Source: Nonomuraea jabiensis
GTDB lineage: Bacteria > Actinomycetota > Actinomycetes > Streptosporangiales > Streptosporangiaceae
Reading direction: 5' to 3'
DNA length: 64,000 nucleotides
Assembly: GCF_014204795.1 (NCBI RefSeq)
Contig: NZ_JACHMB010000001.1
Location: forward strand, 3,844,001-3,908,000
The notes under the pieces were generated by a model. That model was given only the letters and a program-made list of their open reading frames with translations. It was not told the origin of the DNA and searched no databases. Shown one piece after another: positions 42,296 to 50,275 of this stretch (its first letter is position 1; every line of letters starts with the position of its first letter). The position numbers and the translations under genes are program-made.

Positions 42296-42891
42296 GCGCG
42301 ACCCCTGAAATGAGTGGTGAACCAGTTTCTGGCATGCTCGGCCACGGTCTCCAGCGCGCCGGGCTCCTCGAACAGGTGGGTGGCCCCGGGCACGACGGTG
42401 ATGCGGCTCTCCGCGCGCAGGCGCTCCTGGGCCTCCTCGTTCAGCTTCACCACGATCGGATCGCGGCCGCCCACGATGAGCAGCGTGGGCGCGCGTACCG
42501 CCGCGAGCCGAGGCCCCGCCAGGTCGGGCCGCCCGCCGCGCGAGACGATCGCGGAGACCGGGTTGTCCGGCTCGGCCGCCGCCCACAGCGCCGCCGCCGC
42601 GCCGGTGCTGGCCCCGAAGTAGCCGATGGGCAGCCCCGCCGCGTCCTGCTGCTCGCGCAGCCATCGCGTACGTTCCAGCAGCCGCTCGGCCAGGAGGGCG
42701 ATGTCGAAGACGTTCGCCCTGTCGGCCTCCTCCTCGGGCGTGAGCAGGTCGAACAGCAGCGTGCCAAGCCCCGCCTTGTTGAGCGCCCCGGCCACGTAGC
42801 GGTTGCGCGGGCTGAGCCGGCTGCTGCCGCTGCCGTGCGCGAACACCACCACTCCATGAGCGGCGTCAGGGACGACCAGATCGCCGGACAC
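42292..42891 (-). CDS. Alpha/beta hydrolase, dienelactone-hydrolase-like
   Basis: A 199-residue hydrolase. The oxyanion-hole strand is VVVFAHGSGSSRLSPRN, the nucleophile elbow is GYFGASTGAAAAL (Ser), the acid is Asp in IVGGRDPIV and the base is His in PGATHLFEEPG. The start is uncertain: GTG 42891 has AAGGTGGGG before it, and ATG 42915 (MDGRKVGHV) is the alternative. It shares an operon with the VOC gene. Proteins of this type are sometimes found fused to phosphoribosyltransferases, but none is here. Confidence 0.85.
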   Translation of the reverse strand: MSGDLVVPDAAHGVVVFAHGSGSSRLSPRNRYVAGALNKAGLGTLLFDLLTPEEEADRANVFDIALLAERLLERTRWLREQQDAAGLPIGYFGASTGAAAALWAAAEPDNPVSAIVSRGGRPDLAGPRLAAVRAPTLLIVGGRDPIVVKLNEEAQERLRAESRITVVPGATHLFEEPGALETVAEHARNWFTTHFRGRA

Positions 42892-43000
42892 GTGCCCCAC
42901 CTTTCTCCCGTCCATCTGCCACTGCCCGCGCAGGCCCTGCTCTATCCGTGGCGGGTCGTTTCCGCCGCGACAGCCTGGCGTGATCAGGCATACTGCACGG

Positions 43001-43669
43001 ATGTCCGATTTCGTCGACTTCCGGATCAAGGGGCGGGCGGCTCTGCTGGCGGGCCGGGCGACCCACGACAGCCCCATGGTGGAGGGCGCGCGGCGGTGGG
43101 GAGCGGCGGCCGTGCTCCGCCCCTCGGGCGAGGTGCTGGACCGGCTGGCGGCCCTCGCCGGGACCATCGAGGCGCCGGGGCACTGGGTGCACGGCAGGCG
43201 GACCCTGCACGTCACGCTCAGGTCCCTGGAGCCCTACCGCGACCGGATCCCGGCCGGCGACCCGCTCCGCGCGGTCTACCGGGACGCCCTGGCCGAGGCG
43301 GCGAAGGACGTACGGCCCGCGCGGGTGCGGCTGGCGGGCGTGAGCCCCCATCCCGGCGGCGTCCTGGTCTGCGGGCATCCCCAGGACGACACGCTGGCCA
43401 GGTTGTGGGAGCGGTTCGCCCGCGCGATGGCCTCGCGCGGGGTGCGGGACCTGGAGCACGGACGCGTACGCGACCGCTGGTACGTCAGCCTCGTCCACTT
43501 CGCCGGCCCGCTCGCCGACCCCCGCCGGATCGTCGACTGGTGCGACGCCCACGCCGACGTCGACCTCGGCCTGGCCGAGCTGGACACGGCGGAGATCGTG
43601 CGGTTCGTGCTCGCGGACGCGAGCATCCACGTCAAGGCGCTGGAAGAGGCCCCGCTGGGCCGGGCGTGA
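43001..43669 (+). CDS. 2H-phosphoesterase / 2'-5' RNA ligase-like protein
   Basis: A 222-residue protein with the layout of the 2H phosphoesterase family, which cleaves 2',3'-cyclic or 2'-5' linkages in RNA. The first His motif is seen (LHVTLRSLEPY). The expected second HxTx appears as WYVSLVHFAG, where the His position is Tyr, although a His lies three residues on. Activity is therefore uncertain. ATG 43001 is chosen. The gene stands alone, ending at a strong terminator. Confidence 0.7.
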   Translation: MSDFVDFRIKGRAALLAGRATHDSPMVEGARRWGAAAVLRPSGEVLDRLAALAGTIEAPGHWVHGRRTLHVTLRSLEPYRDRIPAGDPLRAVYRDALAEAAKDVRPARVRLAGVSPHPGGVLVCGHPQDDTLARLWERFARAMASRGVRDLEHGRVRDRWYVSLVHFAGPLADPRRIVDWCDAHADVDLGLAELDTAEIVRFVLADASIHVKALEEAPLGRA

Positions 43670-43670
43670 C

Positions 43671-43713
43671 GGCGGGGCGCCACCCGGCCCCGTTCCGAGG
43701 GTGGCGCCCCGCC
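43671..43713. terminator. Strong hairpin after the 2H-phosphoesterase gene
   Basis: A perfect 15-base stem, GGCGGGGCGCCACCC (43671-43685) with GGGTGGCGCCCCGCC (43699-43713), separates the plus-strand gene from the minus-strand remnant beyond it. Confidence 0.75.
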
Positions 43714-43723
43714 GCCGTCCGGG

Positions 43724-44121
43724 TCAGCCCGGCACCACCGCAGCTCCTCGGCCGGCTCCCTGCGCGCCTTGAGGGTCCTGGTGACGAGGTACGCGCTGCG
43801 TGAGCCGGCGCTGCACCACGTCGGGGGAGCTGCCCACGAGGTCGGCCGGCGTCTCCATGGACAGCGGCGGCGCGGACTCCGAGGCCGGCGCGTAACGCTC
43901 GTCCAGGTGCAGCACCGCACCTCGGCCAGCGCGTCCACCTTGGCGCGCTCGGCCGGGTTCCAGAAGGCGAGCTCGCCGACGAGGTCGCCGGCGTCGCGCT
44001 CGCCCGTGGGGGTGTACTCGCGGGCGTAGCCGTGGTCGATGAGGTAAACCTGGTTGGCGCGCCGCAACGGCGCGCACATGGTCGCGTTACGCCGGAAAAC
44101 GCGGGGCCTGGCGCCCTCGTC
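43724..44121 (-). pseudogene. Frameshifted remnant of a kinase-like protein
   Basis: On the minus strand a protein-like stretch reads RANQVYLIDHGYAREYTPTG then GDLVGELAFWNPAERAKVDA in one frame. At about 43915 it continues in another frame (VLHLDERYAPASESAP then METPADLVGSSPDVVQRRL). Near 43805 it returns to the first frame (AYLVTRTLKARREPAEEL) and stops. The IDHGYAREY core resembles the metal-binding part of PI3/4- or HipA-like kinases. No start, P-loop or N-terminal half is present between here and glnR. Two compensating frameshifts plus truncation mark it as decayed. Confidence 0.6.
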
Positions 44122-44162
44122 CACCAACGACCGGAACAGACCTACCCCGCCTGCGTCAACGA

Positions 44163-44855
44163 TCAGACGGCGGCGGTGTCCTGCCGGTCGGGGACGAAGC
44201 GGTAGCCGACGTTGCGGACCGTTCCGATGAGGGACTCGTACTCGGTGCCGAGCTTGGCGCGCAGGCGCCGCACGTGGACGTCGACCGTCCGGGTGCCGCC
44301 GAAGTAGTCGTAACCCCAGACCTCCTGCAGCAGCTGGGCGCGGGTGAAGACCCGGCCCGGGTGCTGGGCGAGGTATTTCAGCAGCTCGAACTCCTTGAAC
44401 GTGAGGTCGAGCACCCGGCCGCGCAGCCGCGCGGTGTAGGTGGCCTCGTCGATCGACAGGTCGCCGCTGCGGATCTCGTCGGGCACTTCCTCCGTCGCCG
44501 CCTGCGAGATGCGGCCCGTGGCCATGCGCAGGCGCGCCTCCACCTCTGCCGGGCCCGCGCTGTCGAGCAGCACGTCGTCCACACCCCACTCGGCCGTCAT
44601 CGCGGCGAGCCCGCCCTCGGTGACGATCACCAGCAGCGGGCAGTCGATGCCGGTCGTGCGGATCAACCGGCACAGGCTCTTGGCCTGCACCAGCTCCTTC
44701 CGCGCGTCGACGAGGACCGCGTCGGCCGGAGGCGTGTCGATCAGTGCGGACGCCTCCGCGGGCGAGACCCGGACCGAGTGGAGCAGCAGGCCCAGCGCCG
44801 GAAGCACCTCGGCGGACGGCTCGAGGGCGTTGGTCAGCAGGAGCAGGTTGCTCAT
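44163..44855 (-). CDS. glnR: GlnR-type nitrogen regulator (OmpR-family response regulator)
   Basis: Atypical OmpR-family regulator of 230 residues, the main nitrogen regulator of actinomycetes. The receiver start MSNLLLLTNALEPSAEVLPAL, Asp50 in AVLVDARKEL, and the winged-helix block LTFKEFELLKYLAQHPGRVF with VWGYDYFGGTRTVDVHVRRL match GlnR. The receiver lacks the full phosphorylation pocket, as is usual for GlnR. ATG 44855 follows GAGGAGG; the in-frame upstream ATG 44873 is less likely. It should activate glutamine synthetase and ammonium transport genes elsewhere. Confidence 0.92.
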   Translation of the reverse strand: MSNLLLLTNALEPSAEVLPALGLLLHSVRVSPAEASALIDTPPADAVLVDARKELVQAKSLCRLIRTTGIDCPLLVIVTEGGLAAMTAEWGVDDVLLDSAGPAEVEARLRMATGRISQAATEEVPDEIRSGDLSIDEATYTARLRGRVLDLTFKEFELLKYLAQHPGRVFTRAQLLQEVWGYDYFGGTRTVDVHVRRLRAKLGTEYESLIGTVRNVGYRFVPDRQDTAAV

Positions 44856-45031
44856 TACGGCCTCCTCAAACACGCAAGGACCCGGGGGCTACGTCGCCCA
44901 GGTCCCGTAGGCGAGGATATCCCACGAGGAAGTCACGTCCATTGCGCGTCCACCAGATGAACAGCGCGTCTCTCGAAACAACCTTGTTAAGGGCGACGCA
45001 CAATAGACCGGAAAGTGATTGTGAGGTGCCC

Positions 45032-45283
45032 ATGGCCACGGGAAAGGTACGTTATTGGGCTGCGGCGAAGGAGGCGGCCGGAGTGGCGGAGGAGCCGTTC
45101 GAGGCGGTCACTCTTGGTGAACTCATGACGAAAATCACACAGAATCATGAAGATCTGGCCCGCGTGGTGAGGCGTTCCTCGTTCCTCGTGGACGGCACCC
45201 CGGTCGGCAAACGCCCTCATGACGAGGTCGTTCTCGCCGACGGGGCGACCGTGGAGGTGCTGCCGCCGTTCGCGGGCGGGTGA
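45032..45283 (+). CDS. MoaD/ThiS-family sulfur carrier
   Basis: Ubiquitin-fold sulfur carrier of 83 residues. It ends FAGG, the di-glycine tail that is adenylated and thiocarboxylated. The start is ATG 45032 after GTGAGGTG. It is probably MoaD for molybdopterin or a cysteine/thiamine-type carrier; the neighbours do not decide which. Confidence 0.85.
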   Translation: MATGKVRYWAAAKEAAGVAEEPFEAVTLGELMTKITQNHEDLARVVRRSSFLVDGTPVGKRPHDEVVLADGATVEVLPPFAGG

Positions 45284-45355
45284 TGGGGGCTTCCATGGGG
45301 GAATGAGTGAGCCCAGTCGATAGGCTCTTGACCCCCGCCACAGACAGGGAGCCCC

Positions 45356-46021
45356 ATGCGGAAGCTGATCATTTTCCTGATCGTGCTGGTCATTCTCCTT
45401 GTCGCCGTCGACCGGGTCGCCGTGGCGGGCGTGGAGCGCGATCTCTCCAACCGGATCGCGGCCGCGTCCGACCTCTCCGGCAAGCCGACCGTGACAATTG
45501 AGGGCATCCCTTTTCTCACCCAGGCCATCTCGGGTCACTATCCGGAGGTACGGTTCGATCTCGGCACGTTCACCTACGGTGGCGTGCCGATCAAGAACCT
45601 GCGGGGCGCCGCCTATGACGTGACGGCTCCCCTGGCGGACGTCCTGCAGAACAGAGCCAACATCAACGCTGGACGCGTGGCCATCAGCGGCACCCTGACC
45701 AGGGCGACGATCGACAAGTACGCCCCCCAAGGAGTCAAGATCGGCGGCAACGGCGACCGGCTCACGGCGTCGGGCGAGGTGACGGTCGGGGTGCAGAAGG
45801 TGAAGTTCAACGCCGAGATGCGGGTCGAGCTGGTCGACGGCGGCATCAAGCTCCAGGCCGAGAAGATCGAGGGCGTGCCCGACCAGCTCGCCTCGCTCGT
45901 CTCCTACACCATCAAGTTCAAGGGGAAGCTGCCCTTCGACGTGAAGGTGACCGGGGTCAAGAGCGTGCCCGAAGGATTGGAGATCTCGGCCGAAGCGTCT
46001 GACGTGCCGATCCGTGGATGA
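45356..46021 (+). CDS. DUF2993 / LmeA-like lipid-binding protein
   Basis: A 221-residue exported protein. An uncleaved or signal-type helix spans residues 4-21 (LIIFLIVLVILLVAVDRVAV). The remainder is a beta-rich DUF2993 domain: IEGIPFLTQAISGHYPEVRF and ISGTLTRATIDKYAP are typical. Mycobacterial LmeA binds phospholipids in the cell envelope and aids lipomannan synthesis, so a lipid-binding role is likely. The end overlaps the next sigma gene by eight bases if that gene starts at 46014. Confidence 0.85.
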   Translation: MRKLIIFLIVLVILLVAVDRVAVAGVERDLSNRIAAASDLSGKPTVTIEGIPFLTQAISGHYPEVRFDLGTFTYGGVPIKNLRGAAYDVTAPLADVLQNRANINAGRVAISGTLTRATIDKYAPQGVKIGGNGDRLTASGEVTVGVQKVKFNAEMRVELVDGGIKLQAEKIEGVPDQLASLVSYTIKFKGKLPFDVKVTGVKSVPEGLEISAEASDVPIRG

Positions 46022-46571
46022 GGCTGAACCGGTCCGGCCGGACGTACGTGATGAGGGTGTGAGTACAGCCGGCACCGCGGATGAGGAACTCGTGAGGACC
46101 CTCTTCGACGAGCATGCCGGGCCACTCTACGGCTACGTCCTGCGGCTGACCGGTGATTCCGGGCGGGCGGAGGATGTCGTGCAGGAGACCCTGTTGCGGG
46201 CCTGGCGACATCCCGACGCCCTCTCGGGGCGGCCGGTGCGCGCGTGGCTGTTCACGGTGGCCCGCAACCTCGTTGTCGATCAGCATCGGGCCAAGAAGGC
46301 CAGACCGCAGGAGACCGGGGACGAGGCGCTGGCCGTCCTGCCGGCGGACGACGACCTGGAGCGCGCCGTCGAGTCGTGGGCGGTGGCCGAGGCGCTGGCC
46401 GCGCTCAGGCAGGAGCACCGTGAGGTGCTGCTGGAGGTCTACTATCGGGGGCGATCGGTGAAGGAGGCGTCGGCGACGCTGGGCATACCGCCGGGCACGG
46501 TCAAATCGCGCACCTACTACGCGTTGCGGGCGCTCAAACTGGCCCTCGAGGAGCGGGGGTTGGCGCCATGA
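46014..46571 (+). CDS. ECF sigma factor
   Basis: Sigma factor of about 170-185 residues. Region 2 is LVRTLFDEHAGPLYGYVLRL and RAEDVVQETLLRAWRH; region 4 is LRQEHREVLLEVYYRGRSVKEA with GTVKSRTYYALRALKLAL. The start is uncertain: GTG 46014 overlaps the preceding stop, while the in-frame GTG 46059 (VSTAGTADEEL) also fits the usual length. Its stop overlaps the anti-sigma start by four bases. Confidence 0.93.
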   Translation: MDEAEPVRPDVRDEGVSTAGTADEELVRTLFDEHAGPLYGYVLRLTGDSGRAEDVVQETLLRAWRHPDALSGRPVRAWLFTVARNLVVDQHRAKKARPQETGDEALAVLPADDDLERAVESWAVAEALAALRQEHREVLLEVYYRGRSVKEASATLGIPPGTVKSRTYYALRALKLALEERGLAP

Positions 46572-47428
46572 TGACGTGCGAGGAGGTAAGGCTCGCCCTG
46601 GGCGCGCACGCGCTGGGCGCGCTCGATCCCGACGAGGCGCTGGAGATCGACAACCACCTGGCGACCTGCGAGGAGTGCGGCCGCGAGCTGCTCGACCTCG
46701 AAGGCGTGGCGTCGTTTCTTGGCAAGGTGTCCGAACGCGACGTGGAGCTGGTGGCGAGCCCGCCGCGGCAGGTGCTGGACCGGCTGCTGAACGCCAGCGC
46801 CAAACGGAACAGGCGCGGCCGGCTGCTGCTGGTGGCGGCCGCCTCCGTCGCGCTGCTGGGGCTGGGCGGCACGATCGTGTCGGTCGTGAACAGCCGCGCG
46901 CACCAGCAGGAGACCTCCGCCGCCTCCGCCCCCGTGTCCACGGAGGCACCGGAGATCATGTCCACGGCGGGGCCGGGGAGCGCGCAGGACTCGGCGGCCC
47001 CCCAGGGCGACCAGTCGCTGAGCCGGCTGGCCGAGCCGTCGGCGACGCCCACCAAGCAGGCCAAACGGCCCAGCAGGGCCCCTGCCGCGTCACCGTCCGC
47101 GTCACCGTTCAAGATGGCCGAGGGCCAGAAGTTCTCCGGCGTGAACAGGGACGAGAAGTACTCCGCCACCGTGTCGGCCTACCCCGGAGACAGCGGCACG
47201 GAGCTGTACGTGAGCGTGCGGGGCGTGCCCGTCGACACGACCTGCAGCCTCCTCGTCGTGGCCGGCGGGCGGCACGAGCTGACGGAGAGCTGGACGGTCA
47301 GCCGCGAGGCGTACCTGGACAAGGCCGAGTTCAAGCGGTCGACGACCCTGCCCATGTCCGAGATCACCGCGTTCTACGTGGTCGACCAGAAGGAGAAGGT
47401 GCTGATCAGGGTCCCGGTGCGGAAGTAA
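46568..47428 (+). CDS. Anti-sigma factor with zinc-binding domain
   Basis: Membrane anti-sigma factor of 286 residues. The ZAS motif is His30-x3-Cys34-x2-Cys37 (NHLATCEEC). A membrane helix lies at about 84-107. A Ser/Pro/Ala-rich linker of about 60 residues (to residue 177) leads to an extracellular beta domain (KFSGVNRDEKYSATVSAYPG ...). The start is ATG 46568 (ATGATG). It pairs with the ECF factor upstream. Confidence 0.92.
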   Translation: MMTCEEVRLALGAHALGALDPDEALEIDNHLATCEECGRELLDLEGVASFLGKVSERDVELVASPPRQVLDRLLNASAKRNRRGRLLLVAAASVALLGLGGTIVSVVNSRAHQQETSAASAPVSTEAPEIMSTAGPGSAQDSAAPQGDQSLSRLAEPSATPTKQAKRPSRAPAASPSASPFKMAEGQKFSGVNRDEKYSATVSAYPGDSGTELYVSVRGVPVDTTCSLLVVAGGRHELTESWTVSREAYLDKAEFKRSTTLPMSEITAFYVVDQKEKVLIRVPVRK

Positions 47429-47456
47429 ACGCGGGCGCGCGTGGTTGCATCGGGAG

Positions 47457-47906
47457 ATGACTGGTTGGTGGGTGGCGCTGGCGACTCTGGCGCTCGGTTC
47501 TGTGATCGGGGTGGTTCGCCTGCGCCGCGACGGACGGGTGCGTGACACGGGTGGCGACCGGCTGTCCGAGGCCGACCTCGGCGCCGGTCTGGGGGAGCGG
47601 GCGACGCTGGTGCAGTTCTCCACCGCGTTCTGCCAGCCGTGCCGGGCGACCAGGAGGATCCTGGCCGACGTCAGCGGGATCGTGCCGGGGGTGACCCATG
47701 TCGAGATCGACGCCGAGTCCCGGCTGGACCTCGTACGGCGGCTGGACATCATGCGCACGCCGACGGTCCTCGTGCTCGACACCAGCGGAAGGATCGTGAA
47801 AAGGGCCGCCGGCCTGCCCCGCAAGGCGGACGTCCTGGCGGCCCTCGCCGCGGCCGTGTCGCCGCCGCCGTCTCACGAATCGTCTCACCAACCGGACGAG
47901 ATGTGA
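47457..47906 (+). CDS. Membrane-anchored thioredoxin-like protein
   Basis: A 149-residue thioredoxin-fold protein with an N-terminal hydrophobic anchor (residues 4-20, WWVALATLALGSVIGVV). The active site is Cys59-x2-Cys62 in FSTAFCQPCRATR, and the cis-Pro loop appears as IMRTPTVLVLD. ATG 47457 has GGGAG immediately before it, too close for a normal site. It precedes the sulfur operon, so it may help thiol or disulfide chemistry in that pathway. Confidence 0.85.
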   Translation: MTGWWVALATLALGSVIGVVRLRRDGRVRDTGGDRLSEADLGAGLGERATLVQFSTAFCQPCRATRRILADVSGIVPGVTHVEIDAESRLDLVRRLDIMRTPTVLVLDTSGRIVKRAAGLPRKADVLAALAAAVSPPPSHESSHQPDEM

Positions 47907-47931
47907 CAGATGACGAGACGCCGAGTAGTGT
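47903..47931 (+). promoter_or_regulatory. Promoter of the leaderless sulfur-operon transcript
   Basis: A -35-like GTGACA (47903-47908) and -10 TAGTGT (47926-47931) have a 17-base spacer. The expected start of transcription falls on or next to the A of the ATG at 47939, so the leader peptide would be translated from a leaderless message. Confidence 0.55.
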
Positions 47932-47938
47932 CGTCGGC

Positions 47939-48022
47939 ATGAACCCAACGACAGAGCTGCTGACGAAGCGGCGCGCGGTTGATTTCTGCCGCGTGACCAC
48001 CGCGCTCTGTCGCGCTGCCTGA
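47939..48022 (+). CDS. Cysteine-containing leader peptide
   Basis: Twenty-seven codons with Cys near the end: MNPTTELLTKRRAV, then DFCRVTTALCRAA. This matches the class of actinobacterial putative leader peptides (RRxVDxCRV ... LC) that lie upstream of sulfur-assimilation genes and are known in mycobacteria to give cysteine-responsive attenuation. It ends 55 bases before the DUF4395 gene, which is followed by a sulfurtransferase. No ribosome site precedes it, consistent with a leaderless start. Confidence 0.8.
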   Translation: MNPTTELLTKRRAVDFCRVTTALCRAA

Positions 48023-48077
48023 GGACGATCCCGCGGACATCCGGTCCGCCCCGTCGACCCTTCAGGAGCATCCCGCG

Positions 48078-48491
48078 ATGCGTGCCGATCCTAGAGCGCT
48101 GCGCTTCGGCGCGGCCATCACCACCCTGGTCCTCGCCCTCGTCCTGGTGACGGGGAGTGCCTGGCTGCTCGCTGTCCAGGCGATGGTCTTCGCACTCGGA
48201 GTCGTGTCGCGCTCGCCGTACACGATGCTCTTCAAGGCGCTCGTCAAGAGCGCCCCGAAGGAGACCGAGGACGCCCGCCCGCCGAAGTTCGCGCAGGCGG
48301 TGGGGCTGGTCTTCGCGATCGCGGGCCTGGTCGGATATCTCACCGGGATCACGCCGCTGGCTCTCGTCGCCACGGCTGCGGCTCTCCTCGCCGCTTTCCT
48401 CAACGCAGCCTTCGGATTCTGCCTTGGCTGCGAGATGTACCTGCTCATTCGCCGTCTACTGCCCGCCGCCAACATGGAGGTTTCCAAATGA
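48078..48491 (+). CDS. DUF4395 membrane protein
   Basis: A 137-residue protein with about four hydrophobic segments. DUF4395 proteins are usual neighbours of thiosulfate sulfurtransferase and thioredoxin genes in actinobacteria. A Cys pair lies in GFCLGCEMYLL near residue 118, which could be redox-active at the membrane. ATG 48078 lies 55 bases past the leader peptide; the stop overlaps the sulfurtransferase start by four bases. It may carry reducing power or a sulfur compound across the membrane (inference). Confidence 0.88.
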   Translation: MRADPRALRFGAAITTLVLALVLVTGSAWLLAVQAMVFALGVVSRSPYTMLFKALVKSAPKETEDARPPKFAQAVGLVFAIAGLVGYLTGITPLALVATAAALLAAFLNAAFGFCLGCEMYLLIRRLLPAANMEVSK

Positions 48492-49327
48492 GCCGCTCCG
48501 CCGCCCTGGTGGACGCCGACTGGGTCGAGGCCAACCTCGACACCCCCGGAGTCGTCCTCGTCGAGGTCGACGAAGACGTCAGCGCCTACGACAAAGGCCA
48601 CATCCGTGGCGCCGTGAAGGTCGACTGGCGGCAGGACCTGCAGGACCCGGTGCGCCGCGACTTCGTGGACAAGACCGGTTTCGAGGCCCTGCTGTCCGAC
48701 CGTGGCATCTCCAACGATGACACCGTCGTGCTCTACGGCGGCAACAACAACTGGTTCGCCGCCTACGCGTACTGGTACTTCAAGCTCTACGGCCACTCCA
48801 ACGTCAAGCTGCTCGACGGCGGGCGCAAGAAGTGGGAGCTCGACTCCCGCGAGCTGGTCAAGGACGTGCCGGAGCGGCCCAAGACGCAGTACGTGGCGCA
48901 GGAGCAGGACACCAGGATCCGCGCCTTCCGCGACGACGTGGTCGCCGCCATCAGCAAGCTCAACCTGGTCGACGTGCGCTCGCCCGACGAGTTCACCGGC
49001 AAGCTGCTCGCTCCCGCGCACCTCCCGCAGGAGCAGGCGCAGCGCGCCGGCCACGTGCCCACCGCCCGCAACATCCCGTGGTCCAAGGCCGCCAACGACG
49101 ACGGCACGTTCAAGTCCGACGACGACCTGCGCACGCTCTACGCCGAGGCCGGGGTCGACTTCGGCAAGGACACCATCGCCTACTGCCGCATCGGCGAGCG
49201 TTCGGCGCACACCTGGTTCGTGCTGCACGAGCTGCTCGAGCAGGACAACGTGAAGAACTACGACGGTTCGTGGACCGAGTACGGCTCGCTCGTGGGCGTG
49301 CCGATCGAGCTGGGGGAGGCCCGCTGA
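48488..49327 (+). CDS. sseA: Thiosulfate sulfurtransferase (rhodanese), two-domain
   Basis: Rhodanese of 279 residues (mycobacterial CysA/SseA type) that moves sulfane sulfur from thiosulfate to a thiol acceptor. Two rhodanese domains are present; the C-terminal one has the active loop Cys233-RIGERS, and the first shows VDWRQDLQDPVRRDF. It is coupled by ATGA to DUF4395 upstream and overlaps DUF1416 downstream. Confidence 0.95.
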   Translation: MSRSAALVDADWVEANLDTPGVVLVEVDEDVSAYDKGHIRGAVKVDWRQDLQDPVRRDFVDKTGFEALLSDRGISNDDTVVLYGGNNNWFAAYAYWYFKLYGHSNVKLLDGGRKKWELDSRELVKDVPERPKTQYVAQEQDTRIRAFRDDVVAAISKLNLVDVRSPDEFTGKLLAPAHLPQEQAQRAGHVPTARNIPWSKAANDDGTFKSDDDLRTLYAEAGVDFGKDTIAYCRIGERSAHTWFVLHELLEQDNVKNYDGSWTEYGSLVGVPIELGEAR

Positions 49328-49629
49328 TGACTGCTGCACAGGGTTGCGGAGCGCCGGAGCAGACGATCACTCTGCCCGCCGGGATCGACCTGTCCACCCA
49401 GGCCGTGATCCAGGGCGTGGTGACCGGCGCCGGCACGGCGTACGCGCGTCTGCTCGACCACTCCGGCGAGTTCACCGGCGAAGTCGTGGTGTCCGACGAG
49501 GGCGTCTTCCGCTTCTTCGCCGCCCCCGGCGACTGGACCGTCCGCATCATCGCGGGCGGCGGCGTCACCAGGGACATCAAGGTCGAGGCGAAGCTGGGCG
49601 AGGTCTCCTCGCTCGCGGTCGCCGTCTGA
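49327..49629 (+). CDS. DUF1416 protein
   Basis: A 100-residue beta-rich protein (QAVIQGVVTGAGTAYARLL ... APGDWTVRIIAGGG), like a small carboxypeptidase-regulatory fold. DUF1416 nearly always follows the rhodanese gene in actinobacteria. The ATG overlaps the sulfurtransferase stop by one base. A Cys sits near the N-terminus (AQGCGAP), so it may accept or carry sulfur (inference). Confidence 0.9.
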   Translation: MTAAQGCGAPEQTITLPAGIDLSTQAVIQGVVTGAGTAYARLLDHSGEFTGEVVVSDEGVFRFFAAPGDWTVRIIAGGGVTRDIKVEAKLGEVSSLAVAV

Positions 49630-49641
49630 GCCTGCAAAGGT

Positions 49642-49674
49642 AAAGACCCGCGTCCGGTCCGGACGCGGGTCTTT
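49642..49674 (+). terminator. Rho-independent terminator of the sulfur operon
   Basis: AAAGACCCGCGTCC (49642-49655) pairs perfectly with GGACGCGGGTCTTT (49661-49674) around GGTCC; the arm ends in a T-run. This is the clearest intrinsic terminator in the window. Confidence 0.95.
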
Positions 49675-49714
49675 TCGCTGCAACGGATCCGCATGCCGCG
49701 GTGTTGTACCCAGC

Positions 49715-50275
49715 GTGAGAGAAACCGACTGCCCCGACCCGGTGCGCAAGGCGCTGCTCGACGACCTCGACGAGGGGTTCGCCGAGCTGTACGGTGCCTA
49801 CCGCGGCCTGGTCTTCTCGACCGCGCTGCGGCTGAGCGGTCGCTGGGCCGACGCCGAGGATCTCACCGCGGAGACGTTTCTGCGCGCGTACCGGGCGCTG
49901 GCCGGATACGAGCGCGCCCGCATCGCCACGCTCCAGCCGAGGGCCTGGCTGATGACGATCCTGATGAACATCTGGCGCAACTGCGCCCGGACCAGGTCCC
50001 GCAAACCGCCACCGGAGCTGCAGGACCAGCCGATCGAGGAAGCCGATCCCGCTCAGGACGTCGAGGAGGCCGCGGTGCGCCGCGAGACCGGCGACGAGCT
50101 GGCCGGGCTGCTCGGCCTGCTGCCCGAGGAACAGCGGGTCGCGGTGGTGCTCAGGCACGTCGTCGACCTGCCGGTCAGCGAGATCGCCACCGTGCTCAGG
50201 ATCCCCCAGGGCACGGTCAAGTCGCACGTGTCGCGGGGTCTGCGGCGGCTGCGCGCACTGGGAGGTGCCCGATGA
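49715..50275 (+). CDS. ECF sigma factor coupled to an alkyltransferase
   Basis: Sigma factor of 186 residues. Region 2 is FAELYGAYRGLVFSTALRLS and DAEDLTAETFLRAYRAL; region 4 is LPEEQRVAVVLRHVVDLPVSE with GTVKSHVSRGLRRLRAL. The start GTG 49715 has no ribosome site but a TTGTAC hexamer lies about ten bases upstream, so the message may be leaderless. It has no anti-sigma partner; instead its stop overlaps (ATGA) a DNA alkyltransferase gene. Confidence 0.92.
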   Translation: MRETDCPDPVRKALLDDLDEGFAELYGAYRGLVFSTALRLSGRWADAEDLTAETFLRAYRALAGYERARIATLQPRAWLMTILMNIWRNCARTRSRKPPPELQDQPIEEADPAQDVEEAAVRRETGDELAGLLGLLPEEQRVAVVLRHVVDLPVSEIATVLRIPQGTVKSHVSRGLRRLRALGGAR

